Of a stretch of 35,899 nucleotides of DNA, positions 1 to 9,626 are shown piece after piece. The stretch covers positions 1 to 35,899 of the forward strand of contig JAJXVM010000002.1 of assembly GCA_021782135.1 (NCBI GenBank), read 5' to 3'. The translations under genes were made by a program, and so were the position numbers. Origin of the DNA: Myxococcales bacterium. GTDB lineage: Bacteria; Myxococcota; Myxococcia; Myxococcales; Anaeromyxobacteraceae. Numbering within the stretch: the stretch's first letter is position 1; the number at the start of each line of letters is the position of its first letter. The notes under the pieces were generated by a model, which saw only the letters and a list, made by a program, of their open reading frames with translations, was not told the DNA's origin and did no database searches.

Positions 1-2158
1 CGGAGAGCAGGGCCAGCTTCGCCGAGGCGGCGCGCGCCAGCGAGGCCAGCTCCCGGCCGGAGAGCTGCGCGTCGACCGGCACCGCCACCGCGCCGGCGCG
101 CACGATCCCGAACCAGGCCGCGGCCCACTCCGGCCGGTTCTCGCAGGCGAGCAGCACCCGGTCGCCGCGCCCCACGCCGTTCGCGGCGAGGAAGCGGGCG
201 GTCCGCTCGGCGAAGGCGCGCAGCTCGGCGAAGGTGAAGCGCTCCTTCTCGGCGCCCGTCATGCGGAGCGCGATGCGGCGGGGCCAGGCCTCGGAGGCGG
301 CCTCGAGCAGCTCGACCAGGTCGCGGTGCTGCTTCACCGGGTGGACCGGCTTGCGCGACTCCTCCTCGAGGCCGGGGAAGACCCACTCCTCGAGCCCCTT
401 CATGTGCACGTCGAGCCAGTAGCCGCGCCAGTCGAGCCGCTCCGGATCCCAGGGGACGCGGGCGCGGTCGGCCTCGCCGAGCCGCTGGTGGACGGCCCGG
501 ATGGCGGCGCAGCGGAAGACGTACTTGTTCTCCCAGACGAACGGGAGGTACAGGTCCCAGAGCGCCTCGACGCGGGCCAGCTTCGACTCCAGCTCGTCGA
601 GCCCGCCGGCGACGCGCCCGGCCAGGGCGGAGAGCCGCGGCGCGCCCCAGCGCGGCGCCTCCTCTCGCACCAGCTCGCTCGCCTTCCTCGCCAGGCGCCG
701 CAGCGCGGGCGCGCTGAAGGCCTCGTAGTGGCGGCGGCTCGCCGGGTAGGGCTCGAAGCGGGAGAGCAGCTCGTTCCAGGCGCGGCTCCCCTCGGCGCGC
801 TCCCTGTAGAAGCGGCGCCGGTAGAGGCCGGTCAGGTCCACGCAGCGGTGCATCCAGAGCGGGTTCACGTCGCCGGTGGCGAGGTGGAAGACGCGGGGGG
901 GAGGCGGGAGGGCGGGAGCCGTCGCCGCGCCCGCGAGCAGGTCGGCGGAGACGGCGATGATCCCGGCCGCCACCAGGTCCACCGGCACGACGTCGAGGAT
1001 GAGCTTCTCCGCCGCCGGGAAGGTGCGGTGCCCCTCGAGGCCGAGGAAGGCGAGCGGCGCGCTGGTCGTGAAGCCCTCGTTCCAGCCCGGGAACGGGTAG
1101 CGCAGCGCGCTCTCCACGATCGACGGCCGCACGATGGCGGCGCGCACGCCCGCGGCCGCGATCCGCTGCTCGCCGAGCGACTTGGTGAAGGTGTAGGTGT
1201 TGGGCCAGCCCCAGCGGCGCGCGCGCTCCATGCCGAGGTCCACGAGCCGCTTCGAGATCCAGAGCCGCTTCTCGCGGCCCAGCGCGAGCCGGAGCGCCTT
1301 CTCGTCGCCGGCGTCGCGCCCCTCCTCGCGCAGCCGCTCCAGGGCCGCCTCGCGGAAGGTCGAGAGCCGCACGCGGTCCTCGGCCTCCTCCCGGACCAGC
1401 GCGATGCGCCGCTCGCAGTCGCGGAGCTCCGCCTCGAGCTCGAAGTCCCGCGCGTCGAGCGCCGGCTCCTTGGGGCGCGCCGCCACCCCCGCCTTGCGCG
1501 GGAAGAAGCCGGCGATGGGCTCGTCCTCGAAGATCACCCCGTCGCGGTTCCCGGCCACGTAGCAGGTGGAGACGTGCAGGAGCGCCGCCCCGGTGCCGCG
1601 GCAGAGCTCGGCGGCGTGCCCGGCTCCGTGGGCGTTCACCTTGAGCGCGAGGTCGAGCGACGGGTTGAAGTCCACCAGGCCGGCGCAGTGCACGACGAGG
1701 TCGAGCCCCTCGAGCCGGGCCCGATCGGTCGCGGAGAGGCCGAACCCGGGCGCGGTGACGTCGCCCGCGAGGGGCAGGCACTTCTCCCGCAGGAACCGGT
1801 CGAAGCCGGCGCCGTGCGCCTCGCGGACCGGATCGAACGGGCGGCTCCCGGCCACCTTCTCGAAGAAGCGCGTCTCGGCGCTGCCGCCGGTCCCGGGCCG
1901 GACGAGCACGAACACCCGCCCCACCTGCGGGTACCGGTGGAGCAGCATCGACAGCGTCACCTTGCCGACGAAGCCGGTGGCGCCGGTGAGCAGCAGCGAC
2001 CGGCCGCGCAGGGCGGCGGTGACGTCGAGGGGAGGGTGCAGACCGCCGGCTCCACTCACTTGCCTGCCGTGCCCTGGGAGACTCCCTCCCCGTTCGGACG
2101 GGGAGGGCTGGGGAGGGGCGGCCTCGCCGGGCCCATTCTTCTCTCTGATCCCGCTCAT
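1..2158 (-). CDS. Fatty-acyl reductase / AMP-ligase multidomain protein (3' end outside window)
   Basis: About 719 residues are visible; the ORF track misses the gene because it runs off the left edge. An N-terminal Rossmann domain of the NAD_binding_4 (fatty-acyl-CoA reductase) type begins with TGATGFVGK near residue 45 and continues with [10 protein letters not shown]-like and YTFTKSLGE (YxxxK) segments. A FAR_C-like helical region follows around residues 370-600. The start of an AMP-binding adenylation domain ([31 protein letters not shown]) reaches the window edge. Reductase-before-ligase is the reverse of carboxylic acid reductases and resembles, from memory, ElbD of Myxococcus xanthus ether-lipid synthesis. 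The ATG at 2158 overlaps the upstream stop as ATGA, indicating translational coupling. The first ~33 residues are encoded by a dispersed palindromic repeat, so GTG 2059 is an alternative start. The family is confident; the ElbD assignment is an inference. Confidence 0.85.
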   Translation of the reverse strand, partial: MSGIREKNGPGEAAPPQPSPSERGGSLPGHGRQVSGAGGLHPPLDVTAALRGRSLLLTGATGFVGKVTLSMLLHRYPQVGRVFVLVRPGTGGSAETRFFEKVAGSRPFDPVREAHGAGFDRFLREKCLPLAGDVTAPGFGLSATDRARLEGLDLVVHCAGLVDFNPSLDLALKVNAHGAGHAAELCRGTGAALLHVSTCYVAGNRDGVIFEDEPIAGFFPRKAGVAARPKEPALDARDFELEAELRDCERRIALVREEAEDRVRLSTFREAALERLREEGRDAGDEKALRLALGREKRLWISKRLVDLGMERARRWGWPNTYTFTKSLGEQRIAAAGVRAAIVRPSIVESALRYPFPGWNEGFTTSAPLAFLGLEGHRTFPAAEKLILDVVPVDLVAAGIIAVSADLLAGAATAPALPPPPRVFHLATGDVNPLWMHRCVDLTGLYRRRFYRERAEGSRAWNELLSRFEPYPASRRHYEAFSAPALRRLARKASELVREEAPRWGAPRLSALAGRVAGGLDELESKLARVEALWDLYLPFVWENKYVFRCAAIRAVHQRLGEADRARVPWDPERLDWRGYWLDVHMKGLEEWVFPGLEEESRKPVHPVKQHRDLVELLEAASEAWPRRIALRMTGAEKERFTFAELRAFAERTARFLAANGVGRGDRVLLACENRPEWAAAWFGIVRAGAVAVPVDAQLSGRELASLARAASAKLALLS
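2084..2130 (+). repeat. GC-rich palindromic dispersed repeat, copy A
   Basis: Perfect 10-bp arms CCCTCCCCGT and ACGGGGAGGG flank a TCGG tetraloop, followed by a GGGGAGGGGCGGCCTCGCC tail. The tail recurs at 12443-12479 and 24247-24292. This copy lies in the 5' end of the acyl reductase gene and is translated there (as [11 protein letters not shown] on the minus strand). Confidence 0.75.
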
Positions 2159-3768
2159 CCCAGGTTCTGCGTCATGACGATGGGCGGGTGGTGGAGCATC
2201 GCGATCTCCGCGCCGCGGCCGTGGATGGAGCGGGCCATGTCGATGGCCTCGGAGAGCGTCGCGGCGCTCTCCCAGCCCATGAGCCGCGGCACGTGCTCGT
2301 TGTCGGCGCCGACGGCGATGATCCGGCCGAGGTGCTGGCGCCCGTTCTCGCCCCAGTACCACATGAAGAACGGGTGGGCGCCGTGGTAGGCGTGCCCGGT
2401 CCGGTACATGTGGACGTAGCTCGGGTTGCGGGCGAACTCCTCCTCGTACTTCGCCTGCAGCACGTCCGAGTCGCGAGTCTCGGGCAGGAGCCGGTGGAAG
2501 AACTCGATGTACGACGGGTGGTGCTCGGGGTCGAACTCGTCGGAGCAGGGGTGGGTGACGATGAGCGTCCCGCCCGGCTTCACCAGCGGCTTGCCGCGGT
2601 AGAAGTTGAAGAAGTACCCGCAGGCCATCACCTGCACGAGCAGCGGGTTCAGGATCGAGTTCACGCTGTAGGGCGAGACGAACGGGATCCCCATCACCGC
2701 CACGTCGGCCTGGAAGTCCACGTCCACCATGTACTGCGCGAAGCTCTTCTCGAGGATCTTCGCGTGGGTGGGCTCGGTCCGGCCGGCGTGGACGGCGATG
2801 ACGTCGTAGGCGGCCGGGACCGCCTGGAAGAGCTTGCGCTTCGCCGCCCGCGGGAGGTTCTTGAGCGTCGCCCGCAGCCCGGCGAGCTTGAGCCGGTCGA
2901 GGTCGGTGAAGTCCTCCTCGCGCTTCTGGAGGAACTCCATCGGCCCGTCGAACATCCGGTTGTTGATGGTGGTCTCGATGTGGAAGACGTCGAGGTGCTC
3001 GTCGATGACCCGCCCGATCCGGTCCACGCTCCGGTGCATCTCGGAGCGGGCCGGGTCCATGTACGAGTGGCACTTCTTGATGGTGCCGGGGGCGTGGTGC
3101 GCCTTCACCCCCTCGTAGCTGGTGAGCCCGGTGCCGACCGACTTGTGGCCGCCGTCCATGGGGACGAGGTTCAGGTTCACGTAGATGAGCAGGTCCGACT
3201 CGGCGGCGCGCCGGTTGAGGATCACCTTCTCGCCATGGCGCGTGGTGCCGAGGGTGACGAGCCCGTCCGGATCCTCGGCGTCGTGGTTGTAGTAGCGGTC
3301 CGGGTAGAACTCCTCGAAGATCCGGTCGCCCACCATGCGCCGCATCTCGGCCTCGGTCATGCGCCGGTGCAGGCAGACGGCGATGACGAGGTGGACGTCG
3401 TCCACGCCCGAGTCGGCGAGCAGCGGCAGGATCACCTCCAGCACCTGCTGGCGCACGTCGGGGGTGCGCATGGGCGGCAGCGGCAGCGAGATGTCGTCGA
3501 GCGCCACCGTGACCTTCATCCCCGGCCGGAGCCTGGCGTGGAGCGGATCGCTCTCCTCGGGGTGGTTGATGGCCCAGCGGATGGCCGCCTTGACGTTGGT
3601 GAGCCCCTCGATGGGCGGCCGCGGGTAGATCACCTTGGTGCCGACCGGCAGGTCCTCCAGCAGGAGGTCCTCGCCGGAGAAGAGCAGGCGGGGCGCGGAG
3701 CCGCTGTCGATGGTGACGATCGACTCGGTGGCCTCGTAGAGCCGGGCGAGCTTGCTCGGGTTGCGCAT
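2155..3768 (-). CDS. LarA-like (lactate racemase N-terminal domain, DUF2088) protein
   Basis: 537 aa. The ATG at 3768 ([10 protein letters not shown]) was chosen over the longer track ORF because the HAD gene upstream occupies that region and stops 5 bp earlier. The protein shares LarA-type signatures: LALDDIS-like strand near residue 90, LHRRMTEAE around H134, [16 protein letters not shown] around H162, and GGHKSV at 206-211. In the nickel-pincer lactate racemase these segments surround the cofactor. The protein is about 110 residues longer than classical LarA (~425 aa), and no LarB/C/E cofactor genes are nearby. It may therefore racemise or epimerise another 2-hydroxy acid, or have lost racemase activity. 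It lies in an operon with a HAD-IB phosphatase and an acyl reductase/AMP-ligase, which suggests a lipid or hydroxyacid role. The substrate is unknown. Confidence 0.8.
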   Translation of the reverse strand: MRNPSKLARLYEATESIVTIDSGSAPRLLFSGEDLLLEDLPVGTKVIYPRPPIEGLTNVKAAIRWAINHPEESDPLHARLRPGMKVTVALDDISLPLPPMRTPDVRQQVLEVILPLLADSGVDDVHLVIAVCLHRRMTEAEMRRMVGDRIFEEFYPDRYYNHDAEDPDGLVTLGTTRHGEKVILNRRAAESDLLIYVNLNLVPMDGGHKSVGTGLTSYEGVKAHHAPGTIKKCHSYMDPARSEMHRSVDRIGRVIDEHLDVFHIETTINNRMFDGPMEFLQKREEDFTDLDRLKLAGLRATLKNLPRAAKRKLFQAVPAAYDVIAVHAGRTEPTHAKILEKSFAQYMVDVDFQADVAVMGIPFVSPYSVNSILNPLLVQVMACGYFFNFYRGKPLVKPGGTLIVTHPCSDEFDPEHHPSYIEFFHRLLPETRDSDVLQAKYEEEFARNPSYVHMYRTGHAYHGAHPFFMWYWGENGRQHLGRIIAVGADNEHVPRLMGWESAATLSEAIDMARSIHGRGAEIAMLHHPPIVMTQNLG

Positions 3769-3773
3769 GGGGG

Positions 3774-4451
3774 TCAGGCCCTGGTGGTCTCGAGGATGGG
3801 CCACTCGTAGGCGCGGGCCACGTTGCGCAGGCGGAGGTCGGGGTTCACCGCCGCCGGGTGGCCGACCACCGCCAGCATGGGGTAGTCGGAGAAGCTGTCG
3901 GAGTAGGCGTGGCTCCGGTCGAGGGCGATCCCCTCCCGGACGCAGTAGTCGCGGATCACCACCGCCTTGTGGGCGCCCTCGACGATGGGCGGTACCACCT
4001 TCCCGGTGGCGACGCCCTGGACGAAGTGCATCCGGTTGGCGATGAGGTCGTCGGCCCCGAGGTGCCGTGCCAGCTCCTCGACGGTGAAGTCGAGGGCGCC
4101 GGTCACGAAGACGATCCGGCACCCGGCGCGCCGGGCCTCGTCGAGCAGGTGCCGGGTCCCGGCGTGGATGGCGGGCCGGAGCACCTCGCGGAAGAGCTCG
4201 CGGGAGAGCTCGCGGAGCCGGTCCTCCGTCTGCCCCTCGTAGAACCGGTAGAAGACCTCGTTGAAGACCTTCCGGTTGGCCTTGTCGAGGACCCAGAGCG
4301 CGGGGAGGGAGAGGGCGGTCCGGGCGGTGCGCAGGGCCGTCCCGAAGATGGTGCCCTGGTTCATGGCGTAGAAGGCGAAGGCGTGGACGATGTTGGTCGA
4401 GACCAGCGTCCCGTCCACGTCGAAGAACGCCGCCTTGGGTGAATCCGCCAT
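3774..4451 (-). CDS. HAD-IB family phosphatase
   Basis: 225 aa. HAD motif I FFDVDGTL gives nucleophile D11 and acid D13. Motif II is the threonine in FVTGALDF near residue 120, and motif IV is [10 protein letters not shown] near 183. The helical cap between motifs I and II ([15 protein letters not shown]) matches the SerB-like IB subclass, which often acts on small phosphomonoesters or lysophospholipids. It is the first gene of the operon leading into the LarA-like and acyl reductase genes, with a 5-bp gap to the next start. A good promoter lies so close upstream that the mRNA would have almost no leader, and no Shine-Dalgarno is visible. In a lipid operon, dephosphorylation of a phospholipid intermediate is plausible but inferred. 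Confidence 0.88.
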   Translation of the reverse strand: MADSPKAAFFDVDGTLVSTNIVHAFAFYAMNQGTIFGTALRTARTALSLPALWVLDKANRKVFNEVFYRFYEGQTEDRLRELSRELFREVLRPAIHAGTRHLLDEARRAGCRIVFVTGALDFTVEELARHLGADDLIANRMHFVQGVATGKVVPPIVEGAHKAVVIRDYCVREGIALDRSHAYSDSFSDYPMLAVVGHPAAVNPDLRLRNVARAYEWPILETTRA

Positions 4452-4460
4452 GTTCCCGCT

Positions 4461-4489
4461 GTGTTACCGAGCAGGCGGGCCCTTGTAAA
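4461..4489 (-). promoter_or_regulatory. Sigma70-type promoter of the HAD/LarA/reductase operon
   Basis: On the minus strand, TTTACA (4489-4484) and TAACAC (4466-4461) are separated by exactly 17 bp. The -35 matches 5 of 6 consensus bases; the -10 matches 3 of 6. The predicted start point is within about 3 nt of the ATG at 4451, so the transcript would be leaderless or nearly so. Confidence 0.5.
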
Positions 4490-4524
4490 GGCGTAAGGTA
4501 GGGATGCGCGGACGCTGGGTGCGC

Positions 4525-7047
4525 TCAGGGGGGCGATCCGCGGGCGACGGACCCCTCGGCGACGGCGTCGGGAACGCACCATCGGATCAGCGCGACCTTG
4601 ACGGCGTCGTTGACGACGAGACACGAGACCATCGCATAGCCGCAGATCGAGAGCGTCTGCCACCAGGGCAATGGCAGGAGTCCCGGGAGGCCCACGAAGG
4701 TCAGGACGGTGCCCGCGAGCGCGCCCGCCAGGAGGGCCAGCATGAAGGACTTGCCGGGAATCGTGCTCCAGAACCAGCGCCGTTCTCTCACGGAGACGAT
4801 GGAGAAGACACAGAAGTAGAGCAGCGTCAGGAAGCTGAAGGAGCAGAGGGCATTGCTGTCCCTGGCGAGACCGAGACGCGACCAGCCGATCGACAGGGAG
4901 AAGAGCGTCTCCGCGACCATCGCCACGCCCAGCACCACCGACACCGTGATGTAGCCCCCGATGTTCCAGGTCTCCGGTTTCCTGGACGGCCGAACGTGGT
5001 CGGTCGCCAGGGCGATGGTCGCGAAGTCCATCACGAAGACGAGCAGCAGCATCGCGAAGGCGGACACGACGAACTTGCCGGTCACCACGAAGGCGATGGC
5101 CACGTAAGCAGCCTTCAGGATGGTCCGGCTGATCTTGTTGATGATCCACGTCAGGACGCGCTGGTAGACGGTCCGTCCCTGCTCGACCAGGGCCACGATG
5201 TTCGTCAGCCCTGGTTCGGTCAGGACGACGCTCGCTGCCCCCTTGGCGACGTCGGTCGCGGTGCTGACGGCGATGCCCACCTCGGCCTCGCGCAACGCCG
5301 GCGCATCGTTGACGCCATCTCCGGTCATGCCGGTGACGTGCCCGGCGGCCTGCAGGTGCTGCACCACGATGTACTTGTCCTCCGGGTAGACCTCGGCGAA
5401 CCCGTCGGCGCCCGCCAGCAGGTCCACGGCCTCGTTGCCAGCCCGAGCGCCCGCGGCCTTCAGGTCCGCCACGCGCCGGATGTTGGGCAGGCCGACTCCG
5501 CGCGCGGTTTCACTCGCCACCGCCAGCGCGTCGCCGGTGAGCATCTTCACCGGGATGCCGAGGTCGTGGAGCGTGGCGACGAGCTGCCTCGCGTCCGGTC
5601 GCGGCGGGTCGTACATCGTCACCAGCCCCATCAGGGAGGGGGCGCCCGTCTCGGGACCGCGCGCCACCGCCAGGGTCCGATAGCCCTTCCTGGCGGACTC
5701 GCCGACGCGCACCTCCAGCGCCTCGATCGCCGGGGGCTGGAGTCCGCAGGCCTGCGCGACGGCTCGGACGGCCCCCTTCATGACGCGCAGGCGCACCCCG
5801 TCCTGAACGACCACGGCCTCGGTCCGCCGGTTGGTGGCGTCGAAGGGCGAGAAGGACACCGGCGTGACCGCGGGCGCGCCTTCGAAGACGTGCCGTTCCT
5901 TCGCCGCGGCGAGGACTGCCAGGTCGATCGGATCCTGGTCGGCTTCCTGCGACGCCAGCGCGCCGGCGAACAGCACGTCGGCTTCCGTCGCGTGCTCCAG
6001 CGGGATCACGCTCGTGACGGCGAGCTGGTTCATCGTGATCGTGCCCGTCTTGTCCACGCAGAGCACGTTCATCGTCGCGGCATCCTCGGCGGCGTTCAGG
6101 CGCGTGACCAGCACGCCACGCCTCGCCAGCTCCTTGGACCCGATGGCCATGCTGACCGTGAACATGACCGGGAGCGCGACGGGGACCGCGCTCATCAACA
6201 GGACCAGCATCAGCGGAGCCATCTCGAGGAGGGGCGCGCCGCGGAGCAGCGACAGGACGACCACCACGCCCAGGAGCGCGCAGACGATGACGAAGAGCCA
6301 GCGGACGACCTTGGCGACCACCGCTTCGATGTGGAGCTTCGGCTGCGCGTGCTGCACCAGCTCGGTGGTGCGGCCAAAGTAGGTGTTCCGCCCGGTCGAG
6401 ATGACCACGCCGTTGCCCTCGCCCCGGCGGACGACGGAGCCCGACGAGAGCACGTCGCCGGGCGCCTTGTCGGCGTCCTTCGACTCGCCGGTGAGCGCCG
6501 ACTGGTCCACGGTCAGCGCTCCCGTGAGGAGCCTGACGTCCGCCGGGATGATGTCGCCCGGGCGCACGCGGACGATGTCGCCCGGGACGAGCTCCCGGGC
6601 GGGGACGACCTGCCAGCTCGCCTCGCGCCGGACGCGTGCGCTGACCTGCAACCGTCGCCGCAGCGTCTCGACGACGCCGGCGGCCCGGTGCTCCTGCAGG
6701 AACCCCACCACGGCGTTGACGACCAGCAGCGCGCCCACCACGGCGAGGTCCGAGTACTTCCGGAGGACGGCCGACAGGACCATGATCAGCTCGAGCATCC
6801 ACGCCGAGATCCCCCAGAACTTGCGGAGGAACGCGACGACCGGGTGCCCTGTCTCTTCGACCACCTCGTTGTAGCCGTGCTCCTTCCGCCGGACGGCCAC
6901 CTCCGCCTGCGTGAGGCCGGTCTCGGGGTCCACGTGGAGCGCCGCGAGCGGGTCGGAGACCTGCGCGGAGGCGACGTCGGGGGGCGTGCCGCCGGCCGGC
7001 TTCGAGGGCGCCGGGCCGGCGTCGCGTTTGTCCAGGGTCCTTCGCAT
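4525..7047 (-). CDS. Plasma-membrane proton-efflux-type P-ATPase (P3)
   Basis: 840 aa from ATG 7047. That start has a strong GAGGAGG Shine-Dalgarno 6 nt upstream, which would lie inside the coding region if the track start at 7074 were used. Domain order is an N-terminal cation-ATPase domain, first membrane hairpin (FWGISAWMLELIMVL), actuator domain with TGES, further helices with the PVALPVMF turn, phosphorylation site DKTGTIT, and the MLTGDA and TGDGVNDAPAL hinge motifs, then C-terminal helices. The isoleucine in DKTGTIT replaces the usual leucine of DKTGTLT. Overall it matches the fungal/plant-type H+-ATPase family that also occurs in bacteria. It would export protons across the inner membrane using ATP. 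It lies 218 bp downstream of the GH65 gene, same strand; co-transcription is possible but unproven. Confidence 0.9.
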   Translation of the reverse strand: MRRTLDKRDAGPAPSKPAGGTPPDVASAQVSDPLAALHVDPETGLTQAEVAVRRKEHGYNEVVEETGHPVVAFLRKFWGISAWMLELIMVLSAVLRKYSDLAVVGALLVVNAVVGFLQEHRAAGVVETLRRRLQVSARVRREASWQVVPARELVPGDIVRVRPGDIIPADVRLLTGALTVDQSALTGESKDADKAPGDVLSSGSVVRRGEGNGVVISTGRNTYFGRTTELVQHAQPKLHIEAVVAKVVRWLFVIVCALLGVVVVLSLLRGAPLLEMAPLMLVLLMSAVPVALPVMFTVSMAIGSKELARRGVLVTRLNAAEDAATMNVLCVDKTGTITMNQLAVTSVIPLEHATEADVLFAGALASQEADQDPIDLAVLAAAKERHVFEGAPAVTPVSFSPFDATNRRTEAVVVQDGVRLRVMKGAVRAVAQACGLQPPAIEALEVRVGESARKGYRTLAVARGPETGAPSLMGLVTMYDPPRPDARQLVATLHDLGIPVKMLTGDALAVASETARGVGLPNIRRVADLKAAGARAGNEAVDLLAGADGFAEVYPEDKYIVVQHLQAAGHVTGMTGDGVNDAPALREAEVGIAVSTATDVAKGAASVVLTEPGLTNIVALVEQGRTVYQRVLTWIINKISRTILKAAYVAIAFVVTGKFVVSAFAMLLLVFVMDFATIALATDHVRPSRKPETWNIGGYITVSVVLGVAMVAETLFSLSIGWSRLGLARDSNALCSFSFLTLLYFCVFSIVSVRERRWFWSTIPGKSFMLALLAGALAGTVLTFVGLPGLLPLPWWQTLSICGYAMVSCLVVNDAVKVALIRWCVPDAVAEGSVARGSPP

Positions 7048-7265
7048 CGTGAACCTCCTCGCCCGCCCGCTCACGCCGGCTGGCCCGCACGGGTCGCCGC
7101 CCCGCCTCGAATCCCGGAGTTCCGGCGGGTCGTCGCCGTGCTTCTCGATGTACCGCCCCGGTCGGCGAGTTCTCCCCGGGCAGGTGCTCGGGGTCGAATG
7201 GGCCGGCTCGGTGGAGCTCGTCGACGATCCCCGGGGTGACGCGACACGCGCGACGCTCGCCTTGC

Positions 7266-9626
7266 CTACTCCGACCCGGGTGAGCGGCGCCGCGGCGCGC
7301 GACCGGGGGGCTGCTCCGCGGGCGCTCGCGGCGGCGACGGTGGGATTTCGCGCTCGACCGGCTCGGAGCCGGAGATGGTCAAGGGCTCTCCGTGGTGCAG
7401 CAGGTGAAGCTCTCCAGCGCCCTGCGTCAGTCGATAGGTCGCCGTCCGCTCGGTCACGCTCACCCGAAGACAGAGCCCGCGGCGCAGGATGGAGAACGAA
7501 AGAGAGACGATTCCTTCGGGCAGTCTAGGAGCGAACGACAGGGTGCCGCCATCGTCGCGCATGCCGCCGAAGCCGTTCACCAGCGCGATCCAGGTGCCCG
7601 CGAGCGACGCGATGTGCAGCCCGTCGCGCGCGTTGTGCTCGAGGTCCTTCAGGTCCATGAGCGCGGCCTCGGCGGTGTAGTCGAGCGCGAGGCGGAGGTG
7701 ACCCACCTCGGCCGCCAGGACCGCCTGCGTGCACGCCGAGAGCGAGGAGTCGCGCACGGTGATGCGCTCGTAGTATTCGAAGTTGCGCGCCTTCTGCTCG
7801 GCCGTGAAGGCGTCGGGGCACAGCTGCATGGCGAGGACCAGATCCGGCTGCTTGATCACCTGCTTCCGGTAAAGGTCGAAGTACGGGAAGTGCAGCAGGA
7901 GCGGATATTGATCCGCTCGCGTCGCGGCGAAGTCCCAGAGCTCGTGATCCGTGAAGCCCTCGGCCTGCTGATGGACGCCGAGGCGCCGATCGAAGGGGAT
8001 GAACATCCGGTCCGCCGCCGCGCGCCAGCCGGCCATCTCCTCCGGCGTCACCGCGAGCTCACGTGCTCGATCCGGGTGGCGCTCGCAGGCGCTGGCGGCG
8101 GCCACGAGGTTTCGCCGAGCCATCAGGTTCGTATATGCGTTGTTGTCCGCGATCGCGCTGTACTCGTCGGGGCCAGTCACGCCGTCGATGCGAAAGCGGC
8201 CCTGCGGATCGTGGTGCCCCAGGGAGCGCCACAGCCGCGCGGTCTGCACCAGGATGTCGACTCCCACCTTGCGTTCGAAGCCCTCGTCCCCGGTCGCGTC
8301 CACGAAGCGGGTCACCGCGTTGGCGACGTCGGCGTTGACGTGAAACGCGGCCGTTCCGGCGGGCCAGTAGCCCGAGCACTCCTCGCCGTGGATGGTGCGC
8401 CACGGGAAGGCGGCGCCCTCGAGTCCGAGCTCGCGCGCACGGTTCATGGCGGCGGGGAGCGTCGAGTGGCGCCAGGACAAGGCGTCGGCGGCGGCCGCCG
8501 GCACCGTGTAGGTCAGCACGGGCAGGATGAAGGTCTCGGTGTCCCAGAAGGTGTGACCATCGTAGCCGGTGCCGGTGAGTCCCTTGGCGGAGATGGCACG
8601 GCGCTCGGCGCGCGCGCCCGCCTGGAGGACATGGAAGAGCGCGAAGCGGACCGCCTGCTGGAGCTCGGGATCGCCGCCGAGCTCGACGTCCGCGCGTGAC
8701 CAGAAATCGTCGAGGTAGCGACGTTGCTCCGCCAGCAACCCCTCCCACCCCGCCACGCGGGCGGCCTCCAGCGCCGCCGCGACCTGATCCCGCAGGGCTG
8801 GCACGCTGCGCTCGCTGGACCACCCGTACGCCACCAGCTTGAGCAGGCGCAGCCGCTGGCCAGGCTCGAGGTGGTCGGTGACCACGAAGCGAGCGAGGTC
8901 GGGCGTCGCCTCGGTGGACGTTCGCATCCGCGGCGTGCCGCTGGCGACGTGCTCCATCGCCGCCGCGACGAACAGGCCGCTGGCCTTCGTCCTGTGGACG
9001 AGGACCGCCTTGGCGTCGCGGGCGAAGTACTCCTCGCTCTCCAGCGCCGGCTCGACCGCGCTGGCCACGCGCGGGTCGCCGGTGCGGGACGGCAGGTGCT
9101 CGTTGGCGACCAGCTCCGATTGCACCACGACGTCGGCAGGCCCGTCGAGCGGCTCGACCTCGTAGACGATGCCGGCGATCGCGCGGTGCGTGAAGGAGAC
9201 CAGCCGCACCGACGTCACGCGCACCGTGCGCCGGGCGGGGGACCTCCATTCTGCCTTCCGGGTCAGCGTGCCGGCCCGCAGGTCGAGCACGCGCTCGTGG
9301 GCAAGGAGCTCGCCGTAGCGGACGTCGAACGCCTCGTCGTCGACGAGCAGGCGCATCGGCTTGCCGTTGGTCACGTTGAGGAGCGTCTGGCTCGACTCGG
9401 GCGATCCGTACTCCGCCTCGGCGTAGGGCACGGGACGCAGCTCGTAGAGGCCGTTGAGGTACGACCCCGGCAGGCCGTGCGGCTCCCCCTCGTCGAGGTT
9501 GCCCCGCAGCCCGATGTGTCCGTTCGACAAGGCGAAGAGCGACTCGCTCTGGGCCAGGACCTCGAGGTCGAGCTCGGTCTCGTGAAGCGCCCACGGGTCG
9601 GTGCGGAAAGAGGGGTGCTGGATCAT
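7266..9626 (-). CDS. GH65 family disaccharide phosphorylase
   Basis: 786 aa, the usual size for the family. The N-terminal beta-sandwich region carries LSNGHIGLRGNLDEG (residues 33-47). The (alpha/alpha)6 catalytic domain has the active-site segment GYDGHTFWDTETF (354-366) and TGPDEYSAIADNNAYTN with general-acid E488. A DSSLSACTQAV segment further on resembles the phosphate-binding loop of phosphorylases, arguing for phosphorolysis over hydrolysis. Likely reaction: alpha-linked glucobiose (maltose, kojibiose, nigerose or trehalose) plus phosphate to beta-glucose 1-phosphate and glucose; the substrate cannot be decided from sequence. The start ATG overlaps the stop of the beta-phosphoglucomutase gene by 4 bp (ATGA), and that enzyme would use the product. 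Cytosolic, with no signal peptide. Confidence 0.92.
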   Translation of the reverse strand: MIQHPSFRTDPWALHETELDLEVLAQSESLFALSNGHIGLRGNLDEGEPHGLPGSYLNGLYELRPVPYAEAEYGSPESSQTLLNVTNGKPMRLLVDDEAFDVRYGELLAHERVLDLRAGTLTRKAEWRSPARRTVRVTSVRLVSFTHRAIAGIVYEVEPLDGPADVVVQSELVANEHLPSRTGDPRVASAVEPALESEEYFARDAKAVLVHRTKASGLFVAAAMEHVASGTPRMRTSTEATPDLARFVVTDHLEPGQRLRLLKLVAYGWSSERSVPALRDQVAAALEAARVAGWEGLLAEQRRYLDDFWSRADVELGGDPELQQAVRFALFHVLQAGARAERRAISAKGLTGTGYDGHTFWDTETFILPVLTYTVPAAAADALSWRHSTLPAAMNRARELGLEGAAFPWRTIHGEECSGYWPAGTAAFHVNADVANAVTRFVDATGDEGFERKVGVDILVQTARLWRSLGHHDPQGRFRIDGVTGPDEYSAIADNNAYTNLMARRNLVAAASACERHPDRARELAVTPEEMAGWRAAADRMFIPFDRRLGVHQQAEGFTDHELWDFAATRADQYPLLLHFPYFDLYRKQVIKQPDLVLAMQLCPDAFTAEQKARNFEYYERITVRDSSLSACTQAVLAAEVGHLRLALDYTAEAALMDLKDLEHNARDGLHIASLAGTWIALVNGFGGMRDDGGTLSFAPRLPEGIVSLSFSILRRGLCLRVSVTERTATYRLTQGAGELHLLHHGEPLTISGSEPVEREIPPSPPRAPAEQPPGRAPRRRSPGSE

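Noticed and set aside
326-3810. Long plus-strand ORFs opposite the reductase and LarA-like genes
   Set aside because: Compositionally biased shadows (runs of H, V, R, G, A) with no motifs.
4504-7239. 911-aa plus-strand ORF opposite the P-ATPase
   Set aside because: Shadow of the ATPase gene, which has all family motifs on the minus strand.
7048-7265. Possible gene or promoter between the GH65 and ATPase genes
   Set aside because: No credible frame with a start and ribosome-binding site and no recognisable promoter pair apart from the ATPase Shine-Dalgarno.
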